Notes under the pieces: generated by a model | What the model was told of the DNA's origin: nothing | The model's database searches: none | Seen by the model: only the letters and a program-made list of their open reading frames with translations | In this document: positions 53,998 through 62,822 of the stretch, in pieces | Layout: every line of letters begins with the position of its first letter | Position numbering within the stretch: the stretch's first letter is position 1 | Source of the DNA: an uncultured Acidobacteriia bacterium | Lineage (GTDB): Bacteria > Acidobacteriota > Terriglobia > Bryobacterales > Bryobacteraceae | Assembly (NCBI GenBank): GCA_903929755.1 | Contig: CAIYVZ010000055.1 | Coordinates: 1 to 64,000, forward strand | Length of the DNA: 64,000 bases | Direction: 5' to 3' | Made by a program: the position numbers and the translations under genes

Positions 53998-55319
53998 TCA
54001 TTACCAAGAAAGCCCTGTCTCGCCGGACCCTGCTCCGCGGCGTCGGTACCGCTCTGGCACTCCCTTTGCTGGACGCGATGATCCCCGCCCTGACGCCGCT
54101 TGCCGCCTCAGCCGGCAACCCCGTGCGCCGCCTCGGTTTCGTCTACATCCCCATGGGCGCGTACATGAAGCAGTGGACCCCGTCCGGCAACGACCTGACA
54201 GGCCTCTCGCCCACCCTGCGTTCCCTCAAGCCGTTCACTGACCAGCTCTCGGTGTTGACCAACCTCGAAATCCGCAACGCCTACCCAGGCACGCACGCCA
54301 CCTCCAACGCCGCTTTCCTCAGCTGCGCCACCGCCAAGTGGACCGAAAGCTCCGACTATCAACTCGGCACCACCGCTGACCAGGTCGCCGCCCAGAGCAT
54401 CGGTAAGGACACCCGCCTGCCCTCGCTCGAACTCGCCATGGACCTGCTCACCACCGTCGGCCAGTGCGATAACGGCTACGCCTGCGTCTACCAGAACAAC
54501 CTCTCCTGGTCCTCACCCACCACGCCCCTTCCCGCCGAAGCTCACCCCCGCATTGCGTTCGAGCGCCTCTTCGGCGAAGGCGGCAGCGTGGCTGACCGCC
54601 TGGCCGAACTCCGCCGCCGTGCCAGCCTGCTCGACGTCGTCAACGAAGACATCGCCCGCCTCAACAAAAAGCTGGGAGCCGACGATAAAGCGAAGGTCAA
54701 CCAGTACCTCGACACCGTCCGCGAAGTGGAACGCCGCATTCAGAAGGCCGAATCGGAAACCGCCAGTGGCTCCGCCCGTGATCTCGACCGTCCCCTCGGC
54801 GTGCCCGCCGCCTATGCCGACCACGCGAAGCTCATGTTTGATCTCCAGGTTCTCGCGCTGCAGTCCGACGTAACCCGCGTCATTACCTTCCAGCTCGCCC
54901 GCGAAACCAGCACCCGTACTTACCCGGAAATTGGCGTCTCCGATCCCCACCACCCCCTCACCCACAACGCCGGAGACCCCGAGAAGTTGGCCCGCGTCGC
55001 CATCATCAACCAGTTCCACGTCTCGCTCTTCTCGTACTTCCTGGGCAAGCTGCAAGCCACTCCCGATGGCGATGGCTCCCTCCTCGACCACACCACTTAC
55101 CTCTACGGCAGCGGTATGGGCAACGGCGATATTCACGACCACGTCAACCTCCCCATTCTCGTCGCCGGTGGAACCCGCCACAAGGGTGGACGTCACATCC
55201 AGTACAAAGAAGCAGCCCCCCTTGCCAACGTCCACCTCACCCTTCTCGATAAGGCCGGTGTCCGCATCGACAAGTTCGCCGACAGCAACGGCAAAGTTCC
55301 GGAGTTGATGACCCTGTGA
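53994..55319 (+). CDS. DUF1552 exported protein
   Basis: 441 residues with a Tat signal (LSRRTLLRGVGTALALPLLDAM). The body matches DUF1552 (FVYIPMGAYMKQWTP, then THATSNAAFLSCA, and LYGSGMGNGDIHDHVNLPIL near the end); some relatives resemble the sulfatase/phosphatase superfamily, but no catalytic role is proven. Overlaps the DUF1592 gene by four bases and the ankyrin gene by four bases (GTGA), so all three are co-translated. Works in the periplasm with the DUF1592 protein (inference from constant co-occurrence). Confidence 0.88.
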   Translation: MIITKKALSRRTLLRGVGTALALPLLDAMIPALTPLAASAGNPVRRLGFVYIPMGAYMKQWTPSGNDLTGLSPTLRSLKPFTDQLSVLTNLEIRNAYPGTHATSNAAFLSCATAKWTESSDYQLGTTADQVAAQSIGKDTRLPSLELAMDLLTTVGQCDNGYACVYQNNLSWSSPTTPLPAEAHPRIAFERLFGEGGSVADRLAELRRRASLLDVVNEDIARLNKKLGADDKAKVNQYLDTVREVERRIQKAESETASGSARDLDRPLGVPAAYADHAKLMFDLQVLALQSDVTRVITFQLARETSTRTYPEIGVSDPHHPLTHNAGDPEKLARVAIINQFHVSLFSYFLGKLQATPDGDGSLLDHTTYLYGSGMGNGDIHDHVNLPILVAGGTRHKGGRHIQYKEAAPLANVHLTLLDKAGVRIDKFADSNGKVPELMTL

Positions 55320-56770
55320 GGCGCGTAATACCAGCCGCCCTGCTCGCCACGGCTCTTTTCGCCGCCCGCTCCAGTGCGCCGGTGGCGGACGCCGCCGAGG
55401 AACTCGACAAGCCGACCCTCCGCACCCTCCTCGCGAAGCACGAAAACGTCAACGCGCCGCAGGTAGACGGCATGACCGCCCTCCACTGGGCCGCCTTCCG
55501 TGACGACGTGGAAATCGCCAAACTCCTTCTCGATTCCGGAGCCAGCGTCAAGGCCACCAACCGCTATGGCGTCACCCCGCTCTCTCTCGCCTGCGCCAAT
55601 GGAGATGGAACTCTCGTCGAACTGCTCCTCAAAGCCGGAGCCGACCCCAACACCACGCTCCCCGGCGGAGAAACCGCTCTTATGACCGCCGCCCGAACCG
55701 GCAAAGTCGGCGCTGTCAAATCTCTTATCGCGCACGATGCGCTCGTCAACACCCCCGAACCCCGCCTCGGCCAGACCGCCCTCATGTGGGCTGCCGCCGA
55801 GGGCAACGTCGAAGCCATTGAAGCGTTGCTCCAGGCCGGAGCCAATCTCCACGAACGCCTCGATTCCGGCTACACGCCCTTCCTCTTCGCCGTCCGGGAA
55901 GGCCGTATTCCCGCCGTCGCCGCACTCCTCAAAGCCGGAGCCAGCGTCAATGAAATCGTGGAGCCCCACAAAGCCACTGGCCCTGCTCGTCCCGCCTCCG
56001 GTTCCGGTTGGCCGCGAGCCGGCGTTAGCGCCATGCTCCTCGCCGCCTCCAACGCCCACTTCCAGCTCGCGGCATTTCTTCTCGATCAGGGCGCCGACCC
56101 CAACGCCGCCGCAGCCGGCTACACCGCGCTCCACGTTGTCTCGGCCATGCGCAAATCCGGCGTAGGCGATAACGACCCTGCCCCCGAGGGCTCCGGCAAC
56201 ATGTCCAGCCTCGAATTCACCAAAAAGCTGGTCGATAAAGGCGCCAATATCGACGCCCGCATGACGAAGTCCGTCAAATTCGGCCTCACCGCGCTCAACA
56301 CCATGGCTGCCACGCCGTACATGCTGGCTGCCAAGACCGCCGACGCCGAACTCATGCGCTACCTCGCCAAACTGGGTGCCGACCCCAAAATCCCCAACGC
56401 CGATAACAGCACCCCCCTCATGGCCGCCGCCGGTCTGGGAACCCGCTCCCCGGGTGAAGATGCCGGCACGGAAGATGAAGTTGTGGAAGCCCTGCAAGTC
56501 GCTCTCGATCTCGGAGCTGACATCAACGCTGTCGATGACAAGGGCGAGACCGCCATGCATGGAGCCGCCTACAAAAACTCCCCCAAAGCCGTGGAGTTCC
56601 TCGCCGCGAAGGGTGCGAAACGCGAAATCTGGGATAAGCCCAACAAGCAGGGCTGGACCCCTCTCACCATCGCCGAGGGCCATCGCTTCGGCAACTTCAA
56701 ACCCTCGCTCGTAACCGTGGAGGCTTTCCATCGCGTAATGGGTACTGAACCCTCGAAAGCCGCCCGCTAA
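55316..56770 (+). CDS. Exported ankyrin-repeat protein
   Basis: 484 residues from GTG 55316, chosen for the GTGA overlap with the previous stop. Signal peptide (1-25) followed by about ten ankyrin repeats (GMTALHWAAFRDDVEIAKLLLDSGA type) to residue 480. Ankyrin repeats form a binding surface without enzymatic activity. Third member of the DUF1592-DUF1552 operon, so it probably scaffolds or binds those proteins in the periplasm. Confidence 0.85.
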   Translation: MRRVIPAALLATALFAARSSAPVADAAEELDKPTLRTLLAKHENVNAPQVDGMTALHWAAFRDDVEIAKLLLDSGASVKATNRYGVTPLSLACANGDGTLVELLLKAGADPNTTLPGGETALMTAARTGKVGAVKSLIAHDALVNTPEPRLGQTALMWAAAEGNVEAIEALLQAGANLHERLDSGYTPFLFAVREGRIPAVAALLKAGASVNEIVEPHKATGPARPASGSGWPRAGVSAMLLAASNAHFQLAAFLLDQGADPNAAAAGYTALHVVSAMRKSGVGDNDPAPEGSGNMSSLEFTKKLVDKGANIDARMTKSVKFGLTALNTMAATPYMLAAKTADAELMRYLAKLGADPKIPNADNSTPLMAAAGLGTRSPGEDAGTEDEVVEALQVALDLGADINAVDDKGETAMHGAAYKNSPKAVEFLAAKGAKREIWDKPNKQGWTPLTIAEGHRFGNFKPSLVTVEAFHRVMGTEPSKAAR

Positions 56771-56815
56771 CCCCCTCTGGTGTTCCTGCCGCAACAGGTG
56801 CATAATCAAATCAGC

Positions 56816-56847
56816 CGGAGGTTAGCTCGGCCAGCCTCCGCGGGAGG
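56816..56847 (+). promoter_or_regulatory. Alternative hairpins around the CotH ribosome site
   Basis: CCTCC (56835-56839) can pair with GGAGG upstream (56817-56821) or with the ribosome site GGAGG (56843-56847), which lies five bases before the ATG. The two pairings exclude each other, so the leader could open or close translation. Confidence 0.35.
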
Positions 56848-56852
56848 TTTCT

Positions 56853-58709
56853 ATGCGAAAGTCTTTCTCGCCCGTTGTCTCCTCCCTGCTGTTGCTCCTC
56901 CTCCCCGGGTGGGGACTGGCACTACAGGTCCAGACAACTGCCGATTTCTTCAACGATTCCACCCTGCAGGAGATCCGCCTCACCATGGCCTCCGCGGACT
57001 GGGCGACTATCCATGAGAATTACCTGGGAAATGGCTATTATCCTTGTGATCTCCGGTGGAATAACATCACGCTCCCCCGGATCGGCATCCGTTCCCGCGG
57101 CAGCCAAAGCCGTTCCCCCATCAAACCCAGCATCGGGCTCGATTTCGGTAAATACGTCTCCGGCCAGCAGTTCTTAGGCCTGAAAACCCTCGTCCTCCGC
57201 AACCTGAATCAGGATTCCACCATGATGCACGAGCGTCTGGCCGAAAGCGTTTTCGCACGTCTCGGCTTACCTCATTCCAGGGAGGCGCACGCCCGACTAT
57301 ATGTCAATGGGGAGTACGTGGGCGTCTACCTCATCGTCGAGAACCTCGATACCCGGTTCCTGCAGACTCAGCTCGGTGACGACACCGGCTATCTCTATGA
57401 CTACACCATCCGGCTCGGCTTCCGCTTCAACTATCTCGGTCCCGATCCCGCCACCTATACCGCCATCTTCGGAGCCAAAACGCACACAGAAGATCCCGAC
57501 ATTCCCGGCCTCATCGACACCATCCGCCTCATCAACGACACTCCGGACGCCGACTTCTACAGGGTCGTCAGTCCCTTGGTTGATCTCGATGATTTCGTAG
57601 CTCACAGCGCCGCCGAACAGGCGCTTGCCCAGTCCGACGGCCTCCTGGGACTCTCGGCCATGAATAATTTCTATCTCTACCGCTGGGGCCCCACCCGCCA
57701 GGCAATGTTCCTGGTCTGGGATCAGGACGGCGCCTTTTACGGCGGCGACTGGTCCGTCTGGCGAGGCACGCAGGAGAACGTATTGCTCCGCCGCGCGCTG
57801 AATGTTCCGCGCCTGCGCAAGCTCTACACCGACACCCTTCGCAACGCTGCCGCAGCCTTCGGTTCCGGCGCCGGCGGCTGGCTCGCCACCGAGATCGACC
57901 GAATCGACAACCAGATTCATCAGGCTATGGTGGAAGACCAGTTCAAGCTCTGTCGCAAGACCGACGGCATCGGCCTCTGCACCGTGGAAGAGTACCAGCG
58001 CGACGTGGACGACCTGCGCGGCTTCGCTCGCGATCGAGCCGCCTTCATCCTGAAAGAACTGAACACGGACGCAGCTCCCGGCCCCATAACTCTCAATCCA
58101 GGCAGTATCACGAATGTCGCTTCCGGTGACATGCCGGTTACCGCCGGCAGCCTCGCACGAATCCGCCTCGCCCTGCCCGTCACTCCGGTCAGCTATGCCA
58201 CCGCGTACCCGTTGCCTCTTACGCTGGGTGGCGTCTCGGTGAACACTTCCACAGGCCCCGCTTCTCTGCTGGAAGTCGGGCCCCAGGGCATCATCTTCGT
58301 CGTCCCGCCGGACTTAACCTGCGCCCCGCAGCCCGTCTCCATCTCGGTTGGCGGCGCCTCCAGCAATATCGTCATGGCGGATGTCATGCCCACCGCCGGA
58401 GGCATCTTCGGTATGACCCATGCCAGCGGTCTCCTCATCTCCGCCACCGCGCCCGCCGCGGCCGGAGAGATAGCAGTCCTTTATGCTACGGGAGCCTGGG
58501 CTGGCTGGATGGCTCCGACTAAAACCGTCCAGGTAGTGGTGGCAGGCAAGCCAGCCCGGATTCTTTGGATGGGAGCAGCTCCAGGCCTTATCGGCATCGA
58601 GCAGTTCAACATAGAAATTCCGTCCGGAATTCCGCCCGGTGATGTCCCCGTGGTGATTACGCTCGATAGCGAGCCTGGAACCCCCTTCCTGATGAGGCTC
58701 TCGCAATGA
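56853..58709 (+). CDS. CotH-like exported protein kinase-fold protein with TIGR03437-type C-terminus
   Basis: 618 residues: signal peptide (1-23), CotH-like domain (about 30-400; LKTLVLRNLNQDSTMMHERL, VYLIVENLD and LVWDQDGAFYGGDW), then a beta-rich module (about 410-615, ITNVASGDM, AAAGEIAVLYATGAW, VVVAGKPARILWMGAAPG) that I recognise as the Solibacter-type TIGR03437 domain. CotH proteins of spore coats are atypical protein kinases; bacterial homologues of this exported kind are uncharacterised. The module may anchor the protein to the surface. The last codons are the first unit of the 14-bp repeat. Confidence 0.85.
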   Translation: MRKSFSPVVSSLLLLLLPGWGLALQVQTTADFFNDSTLQEIRLTMASADWATIHENYLGNGYYPCDLRWNNITLPRIGIRSRGSQSRSPIKPSIGLDFGKYVSGQQFLGLKTLVLRNLNQDSTMMHERLAESVFARLGLPHSREAHARLYVNGEYVGVYLIVENLDTRFLQTQLGDDTGYLYDYTIRLGFRFNYLGPDPATYTAIFGAKTHTEDPDIPGLIDTIRLINDTPDADFYRVVSPLVDLDDFVAHSAAEQALAQSDGLLGLSAMNNFYLYRWGPTRQAMFLVWDQDGAFYGGDWSVWRGTQENVLLRRALNVPRLRKLYTDTLRNAAAAFGSGAGGWLATEIDRIDNQIHQAMVEDQFKLCRKTDGIGLCTVEEYQRDVDDLRGFARDRAAFILKELNTDAAPGPITLNPGSITNVASGDMPVTAGSLARIRLALPVTPVSYATAYPLPLTLGGVSVNTSTGPASLLEVGPQGIIFVVPPDLTCAPQPVSISVGGASSNIVMADVMPTAGGIFGMTHASGLLISATAPAAAGEIAVLYATGAWAGWMAPTKTVQVVVAGKPARILWMGAAPGLIGIEQFNIEIPSGIPPGDVPVVITLDSEPGTPFLMRLSQ

Positions 58710-58803
58710 GGCTCTCGCAATGAGGCTCTCGCAATGAGGCTCTCGCAATGAGGCTCTCGCAATGAGGCTCTCGCAATGAGGCTCTCGCAATGAGGCTCTC
58801 GCA
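58692..58803 (+). repeat. Eight 14-bp tandem repeats forming a chain of mini-ORFs
   Basis: ATGAGGCTCTCGCA is repeated without change eight times (starts 58692, 58706, 58720, 58734, 58748, 58762, 58776, 58790). The first copy encodes the end of the CotH protein (MRLSQ). Each later copy contains ATG, the frame MRLSQ and a TGA that overlaps the next ATG by four bases, and GAGG lies eight bases before each next ATG. Seven mini-ORFs therefore link the CotH stop to the phosphoesterase ATG at 58804. Confidence 0.95.
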
Positions 58804-60657
58804 ATGAGACGTTCGTTGCTGTTGTTGGTTGTCTGCCTTACAGTTACCTTCGCTCAGGCAGCCACCCTCCTGTGGGGGCCGTACCTGCAGGATGTCGCCG
58901 CGGATCACGCCAGTATTCTCTGGGCCACCAGAGCCGGCGATGGTGCCGCGACAGTGCGCTACTCCGCTCTGGGCGAAGCGCCCAAGCTCCTCACCCCGCG
59001 GGTTACCGTCCTTACCCCGGCCCTCACTCAGCTCGGCGAAACAGCCTGGCTCCAGCGAGTCGATTTAACCGGCCTCACCCCGGCCACCCGCTACCTTTAC
59101 GAACTTGCACTGGACGGCCAGGCCGTGACAAGCGGTCTGGTCCCGGCTTTCAGCACGGCGCCCTTAACTACCCAGGCCAACAGACCTTTCCGCGTGCTCG
59201 CTTTGGGTGACAGCGGAGACGACGGAGGGCCCCAGCTAACTCTCGCCGCCGCCCTCGAACAGGAGCAGGCCTCTTTCCTCATCCATGTTGGCGATATCGC
59301 CTACTTCGACGGAAAATTCCAGCAGTTTGCCGACTACTTCTTCGCCATCTACCCGTCTCTGCTGTCCCGCACCCCCCTCTTTCCCGTCGCCGGCAATCAC
59401 GACTACCCCTCCGACGCCCTTCCCTATCGAACCCTCTTTACCCCGTCCCGCACCGGCGTTCCCGAAGAAGGCTGGAATCGCTATTATTCTTACGACTGGG
59501 GCAATGCGCACTTCGTTGCCATCGACACCAATACCCCTCTGGACCAGGCCATCGCAGGCAATGGTGCCATGCTCGCCTGGCTCGAACGCGACCTCCGCGA
59601 GACGAAGCAAACCTGGCGCATCGTCTACTTCCACCACCCCCCGTTTCCCTCCAGCGCCGCCAAGCTAAACGATCCCGTCTGTGACCTCGTCCGCCAGTAC
59701 ATCACCCCCATCCTGGAGCGCCAGGCCGTGCACCTCGTCCTCAACGGCCACGAGCACATTTATCAGCGCACCAAACCCCGGCGCGCCGGAGAATTCTCCG
59801 CCCCAGGCCCCGGCACTGTCTACGTCACAACCGGAGGTGGCGGTTCTCAGATCTACGACCCCGGTAACGCCGACTTCATCGCCGCCGCCACCGGCGTCTC
59901 TCACTATCTCCGCCTCGATTTCAGCAATACCGAGCTAAAAGGCCAGGCCGTCGGCCCCAACGGGGAGATCTACGATCAATGGACCATCTCCGCCGCACCC
60001 GTCCCGCTCGATCCCCCGGTTCTTAATGCCGCCGCCTTCACCACCGCCGTCGCACCCGGTGGTTTGGTCTCTCTCTTCGGCTGGAACTTCGCCCCTGCTG
60101 ACGCAACCCCCGGAACCACGAAGGTCTTCGTCAACGGCCTCCAGGCACCTCTGATCTATGCGTCCAGGACGCAGTTAAACGCACAACTTCCCTTCGATAT
60201 CACCGGCGCTGCCGAGGTTGAGGTTCGCTCCGCAGGCGGAAGCGCTAAGCGACCCTTCACAGTGGGAACGCAGGCACCGGCCATCTTCGCCATCCCCGAT
60301 GGAAGCGCCAGCGTAGCCGCCGCCATTCATGTGGATGGCCGCCTGATCACCCGGGCTGCACCAGCCGCTGCGGGGGAGTGGGTCGCCGTCTATCTGACAG
60401 GTCTCGGCGCGGTAAACGGTACCATCGCCGCTGGCCAGCTTGCCCCCTTGTCGCCCCTCTATCTGACGAAGGCCACCGTGCGGGCCCTGGTCGGAGGCGT
60501 CGATGCTGAAGTTGCAATTGCCTGTCTCGCGCCTGGTTTCTTCGGCCTCTATCAGGTCAATCTGCGAGTGCCACCGGCTACAGCGCCAGGGGTTCGAACG
60601 CTGCAGATTATTGCAGGTGGCATTGCCGGAAATACCCTCGATCTGCCGGTCAGGTAA
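58804..60657 (+). CDS. Exported purple-acid-phosphatase-like metallophosphoesterase with TIGR03437-type C-terminus
   Basis: 617 residues: signal peptide (1-19), Fn3-like N-terminal domain (about 20-118), calcineurin-like metallophosphoesterase (about 125-340) with LGDSGDDGG, HVGDIAYFDG, AGNHDY, YFHHPPF and NGHEHIYQ metal motifs, and a TIGR03437-type beta module (about 405-615). It probably releases phosphate from organic phosphoesters outside the cell. Its start ATGAGACG resembles the 14-bp repeat unit before it, and translation may depend on re-initiation through that chain. Shares the C-terminal module with the CotH protein. Confidence 0.88.
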   Translation: MRRSLLLLVVCLTVTFAQAATLLWGPYLQDVAADHASILWATRAGDGAATVRYSALGEAPKLLTPRVTVLTPALTQLGETAWLQRVDLTGLTPATRYLYELALDGQAVTSGLVPAFSTAPLTTQANRPFRVLALGDSGDDGGPQLTLAAALEQEQASFLIHVGDIAYFDGKFQQFADYFFAIYPSLLSRTPLFPVAGNHDYPSDALPYRTLFTPSRTGVPEEGWNRYYSYDWGNAHFVAIDTNTPLDQAIAGNGAMLAWLERDLRETKQTWRIVYFHHPPFPSSAAKLNDPVCDLVRQYITPILERQAVHLVLNGHEHIYQRTKPRRAGEFSAPGPGTVYVTTGGGGSQIYDPGNADFIAAATGVSHYLRLDFSNTELKGQAVGPNGEIYDQWTISAAPVPLDPPVLNAAAFTTAVAPGGLVSLFGWNFAPADATPGTTKVFVNGLQAPLIYASRTQLNAQLPFDITGAAEVEVRSAGGSAKRPFTVGTQAPAIFAIPDGSASVAAAIHVDGRLITRAAPAAAGEWVAVYLTGLGAVNGTIAAGQLAPLSPLYLTKATVRALVGGVDAEVAIACLAPGFFGLYQVNLRVPPATAPGVRTLQIIAGGIAGNTLDLPVR

Positions 60658-61003
60658 CCCGCCGTTCCCGCCAGTTCCATACAAACAAGGCTCCCAGCAC
60701 CCACAAGGGCAACTCGATTGCCATGTATGCCTGCCAGTGGAGTCGCCCCCACATCGACACCAGGTGCAGTATTGCCAGGGCAGGGAAGAGGCCTCCGCCG
60801 ATCCACTCATGTCGCCAGCAAATCGCCAGCACCAGTAAGACCAGCGCCGTCGGTATCAGGTGCATCGCCAGCGCCAGCATTATCTGCCAGGGGCCGACGT
60901 TCATCTCAAACACATCCAGCGCGAAGATACTCAGGAACGCCGCAAACGCCATACAAAGAATTCGCGGAGTCCAGAAGATAAAGCTATGCGCTTTTTCGCT
61001 CAT
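60650..61003 (-). CDS. Small integral membrane protein, unknown function
   Basis: 117 residues from ATG 61003, with four hydrophobic segments (ILCMAFAAFLSIFALDVF, IMLALAMHLIPTALVLLVLAI, GLFPALAILHLVSMW, ELPLWVLGALFVW). It resembles small uncharacterised membrane proteins but I cannot name the family. The 3' end overlaps that of the phosphoesterase gene by eight bases on the opposite strand. Divergent from the TlpA-like gene 58 bases away. Confidence 0.72.
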   Translation of the reverse strand: MSEKAHSFIFWTPRILCMAFAAFLSIFALDVFEMNVGPWQIMLALAMHLIPTALVLLVLAICWRHEWIGGGLFPALAILHLVSMWGRLHWQAYMAIELPLWVLGALFVWNWRERRVT

Positions 61004-61061
61004 ACGCTCGTTCGCTCCTTCTGCCCGCAGTGTACACCCGTTCAGGGGTGAGAATAAAGGG

Positions 61062-61601
61062 ATGAGCTTTCGTCGTCCCTTCCCCTGGCTTCTGCTCGCT
61101 GCGCTCGGAGTCACCGGCTGGTTCGGCGTTCCGTGGGCGATGCATCAGGCAGCCACGGCGATTACGGCTTACCGCGCCGCAGTGGTTGGTAACCTTGCCC
61201 CGGACTTCGAACTCAAAACCGCCACCGGTGCCTCCGTTCGCCTCTCGGAACTTCAAGGTAAAGTCGTCCTCGTCAACTTCTGGGCCACTTGGTGCGGACC
61301 CTGCAAAATCGAGACCCCCTGGTTCGTCGAATTTCAGGAGAAATGGCAAGCCCGCGGCTTCACTGTTCTCGGTGTCTCCATGGACGACGATGGCTGGCAA
61401 GTCGTCACACCCTGGCTCAAAGAGCAAAACGTGAAATATCCGGTCGTCCTCGGCAATGAAGAAGTCAGCCAACAGTACGGAGGTGTCGAAGCTCTGCCCA
61501 CCACTTTCGTCATCGGGCGCGACGGCAAAATCGCCGCCATCCACAGGGGCCTCATCTCCAAAGCCGACTTCGAAAAGGAAATCCTCCAGCTCCTGAACTA
61601 A
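61062..61601 (+). CDS. TlpA-like thioredoxin-fold protein
   Basis: 179 residues from ATG 61062; longer frames upstream overlap the divergent gene. N-terminal membrane anchor (about 8-30), then an AhpC/TlpA thioredoxin domain with W-C78-G-P-C81 and the cis-proline loop LPTTFVIG. It reduces or isomerises disulfides in the periplasm, for example during cytochrome c maturation. This would serve the several cytochrome c proteins nearby, but no ccm gene is present here. The 3' end overlaps the convergent lactonase gene by four bases. Confidence 0.88.
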   Translation: MSFRRPFPWLLLAALGVTGWFGVPWAMHQAATAITAYRAAVVGNLAPDFELKTATGASVRLSELQGKVVLVNFWATWCGPCKIETPWFVEFQEKWQARGFTVLGVSMDDDGWQVVTPWLKEQNVKYPVVLGNEEVSQQYGGVEALPTTFVIGRDGKIAAIHRGLISKADFEKEILQLLN

Positions 61602-62773
61602 GCCCGAACGAACTCCGCGCAAACCGGAAACGGCAACCGCACCGTCTGCCCGGTACTCGCCAGCTTCCCCGTCTCCTGGTCAATCCGCAGCGGAAGTATG
61701 GTCCCGGTTTTCTGCATCATCGCAATCAGGAATCGCCCCGAAGGCTCAATCGCAAAGCTCCGCGGAGTCTCCCCGCCCGGCACAAATGTCTCCACCCGAG
61801 TCAATGTTCCAGCCTCCGGCGCCACGCGAAACACCGCAATCGAGTTGTGTCCCCGGTTCGATTCGTACACGAACTTGCCCGTTGGATGCACCACGCACTC
61901 CGCCGAAGAACCACGCCCCGTATACTCCGCCGGAACGCTCGCCGCCATCGGACCTTCCTCCAATAATCCCCGGTCCAAATCCACCCGCAACATGGTGCAC
62001 CCACCTGGCGAGAATTCATTCACTAAATACGCCCACTTCGCATTCGGATGCAGCGCGATGTGTCGCGGATTGGTCGGCTTCTGTAATCCCAAAAACGGCG
62101 GATCATGCGGCGTCATGGAACCCTTGGCCGGATCCAGCCGATAAACATAAACCCGATTCAGCCCCGTATCACTCGAAAGCAAAAAACGATTATTCGGAGT
62201 CACTACCACCGAATGACAATGCACCTGTGGAGGCCCCTCCAGAGCCGGCCCCGACCGCACTCCCTCATGTTGCGAGAACGCCGACGCCCGCCCCAACTCC
62301 CCCCGCGAACCAATCGGAAACGCCGCCGTACTCCCCGTATACCAGTTCGCCACCATCGCCATCCGCCCCGTACGATCCGTGCAGATATGGCAAGGCTGAC
62401 CACCCCGCGAAGGCACCTTGTTGATGAACTTCAACTTGCCCGACCGGCGGTCAATCGCAAACGCGCTCACCTCGCCCTCGGGAATCTTATCCACCCTCTC
62501 AATCCGCTCATTTACGGCATACAAATATCGCCCGTTCGGGTGCGTCGTCAGCCATGAAGGATTCGGAGTCTCCGCCGCCAGTTCCGGCTCACTCAGCCGC
62601 CCGGACCCGGTCTCCAGGCGCGAAACATAGATCCCTTTACTTTCCCCGTTACCGAACTGCCCTCCGCCCTCCGTATACGTCCCCCAATAGACAAACATCC
62701 CCGGCCCTGCCCCTCGCGCCATCCCGGCTCCCGCCGCCAGCATCTGTAAAACCTGTCTTCTGTTCCGCATCAT
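61598..62773 (-). CDS. Lactonase-fold (6-phosphogluconolactonase-like) exported beta-propeller
   Basis: 391 residues from ATG 62773 (or 62770). A short RR-containing signal ([21 protein letters not shown]) suggests Tat export. The body is a seven-bladed propeller of the lactonase family (PF10282-type): [59 protein letters not shown]. Family members hydrolyse sugar lactones, and a periplasmic lactonase would fit oxidation of sugars to lactones by PQQ dehydrogenases (inference). Divergent from the helicase gene with 49 bases between them. Confidence 0.85.
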   Translation of the reverse strand: MMRNRRQVLQMLAAGAGMARGAGPGMFVYWGTYTEGGGQFGNGESKGIYVSRLETGSGRLSEPELAAETPNPSWLTTHPNGRYLYAVNERIERVDKIPEGEVSAFAIDRRSGKLKFINKVPSRGGQPCHICTDRTGRMAMVANWYTGSTAAFPIGSRGELGRASAFSQHEGVRSGPALEGPPQVHCHSVVVTPNNRFLLSSDTGLNRVYVYRLDPAKGSMTPHDPPFLGLQKPTNPRHIALHPNAKWAYLVNEFSPGGCTMLRVDLDRGLLEEGPMAASVPAEYTGRGSSAECVVHPTGKFVYESNRGHNSIAVFRVAPEAGTLTRVETFVPGGETPRSFAIEPSGRFLIAMMQKTGTILPLRIDQETGKLASTGQTVRLPFPVCAEFVRA

Positions 62774-62822
62774 TCCAGGCGCAAGAATATCAGCTTTCCA
62801 TACCGCTAAACTGGAGCCAGCA

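Noticed and set aside
58692-58803. Possible CRISPR-like array
   Set aside because: Units are contiguous 14-bp copies without spacers.
58481-58908. Minus-strand frames encoding a repetitive REPHCESLIARAS peptide
   Set aside because: Only the antisense reading of the 14-bp tandem repeat; no start context or homology.
60585-60605. GGTTCGAAC, reminiscent of a tRNA T-arm
   Set aside because: Inside the phosphoesterase gene; no acceptor or anticodon arms around it. I found no tRNA or rRNA gene in the window.
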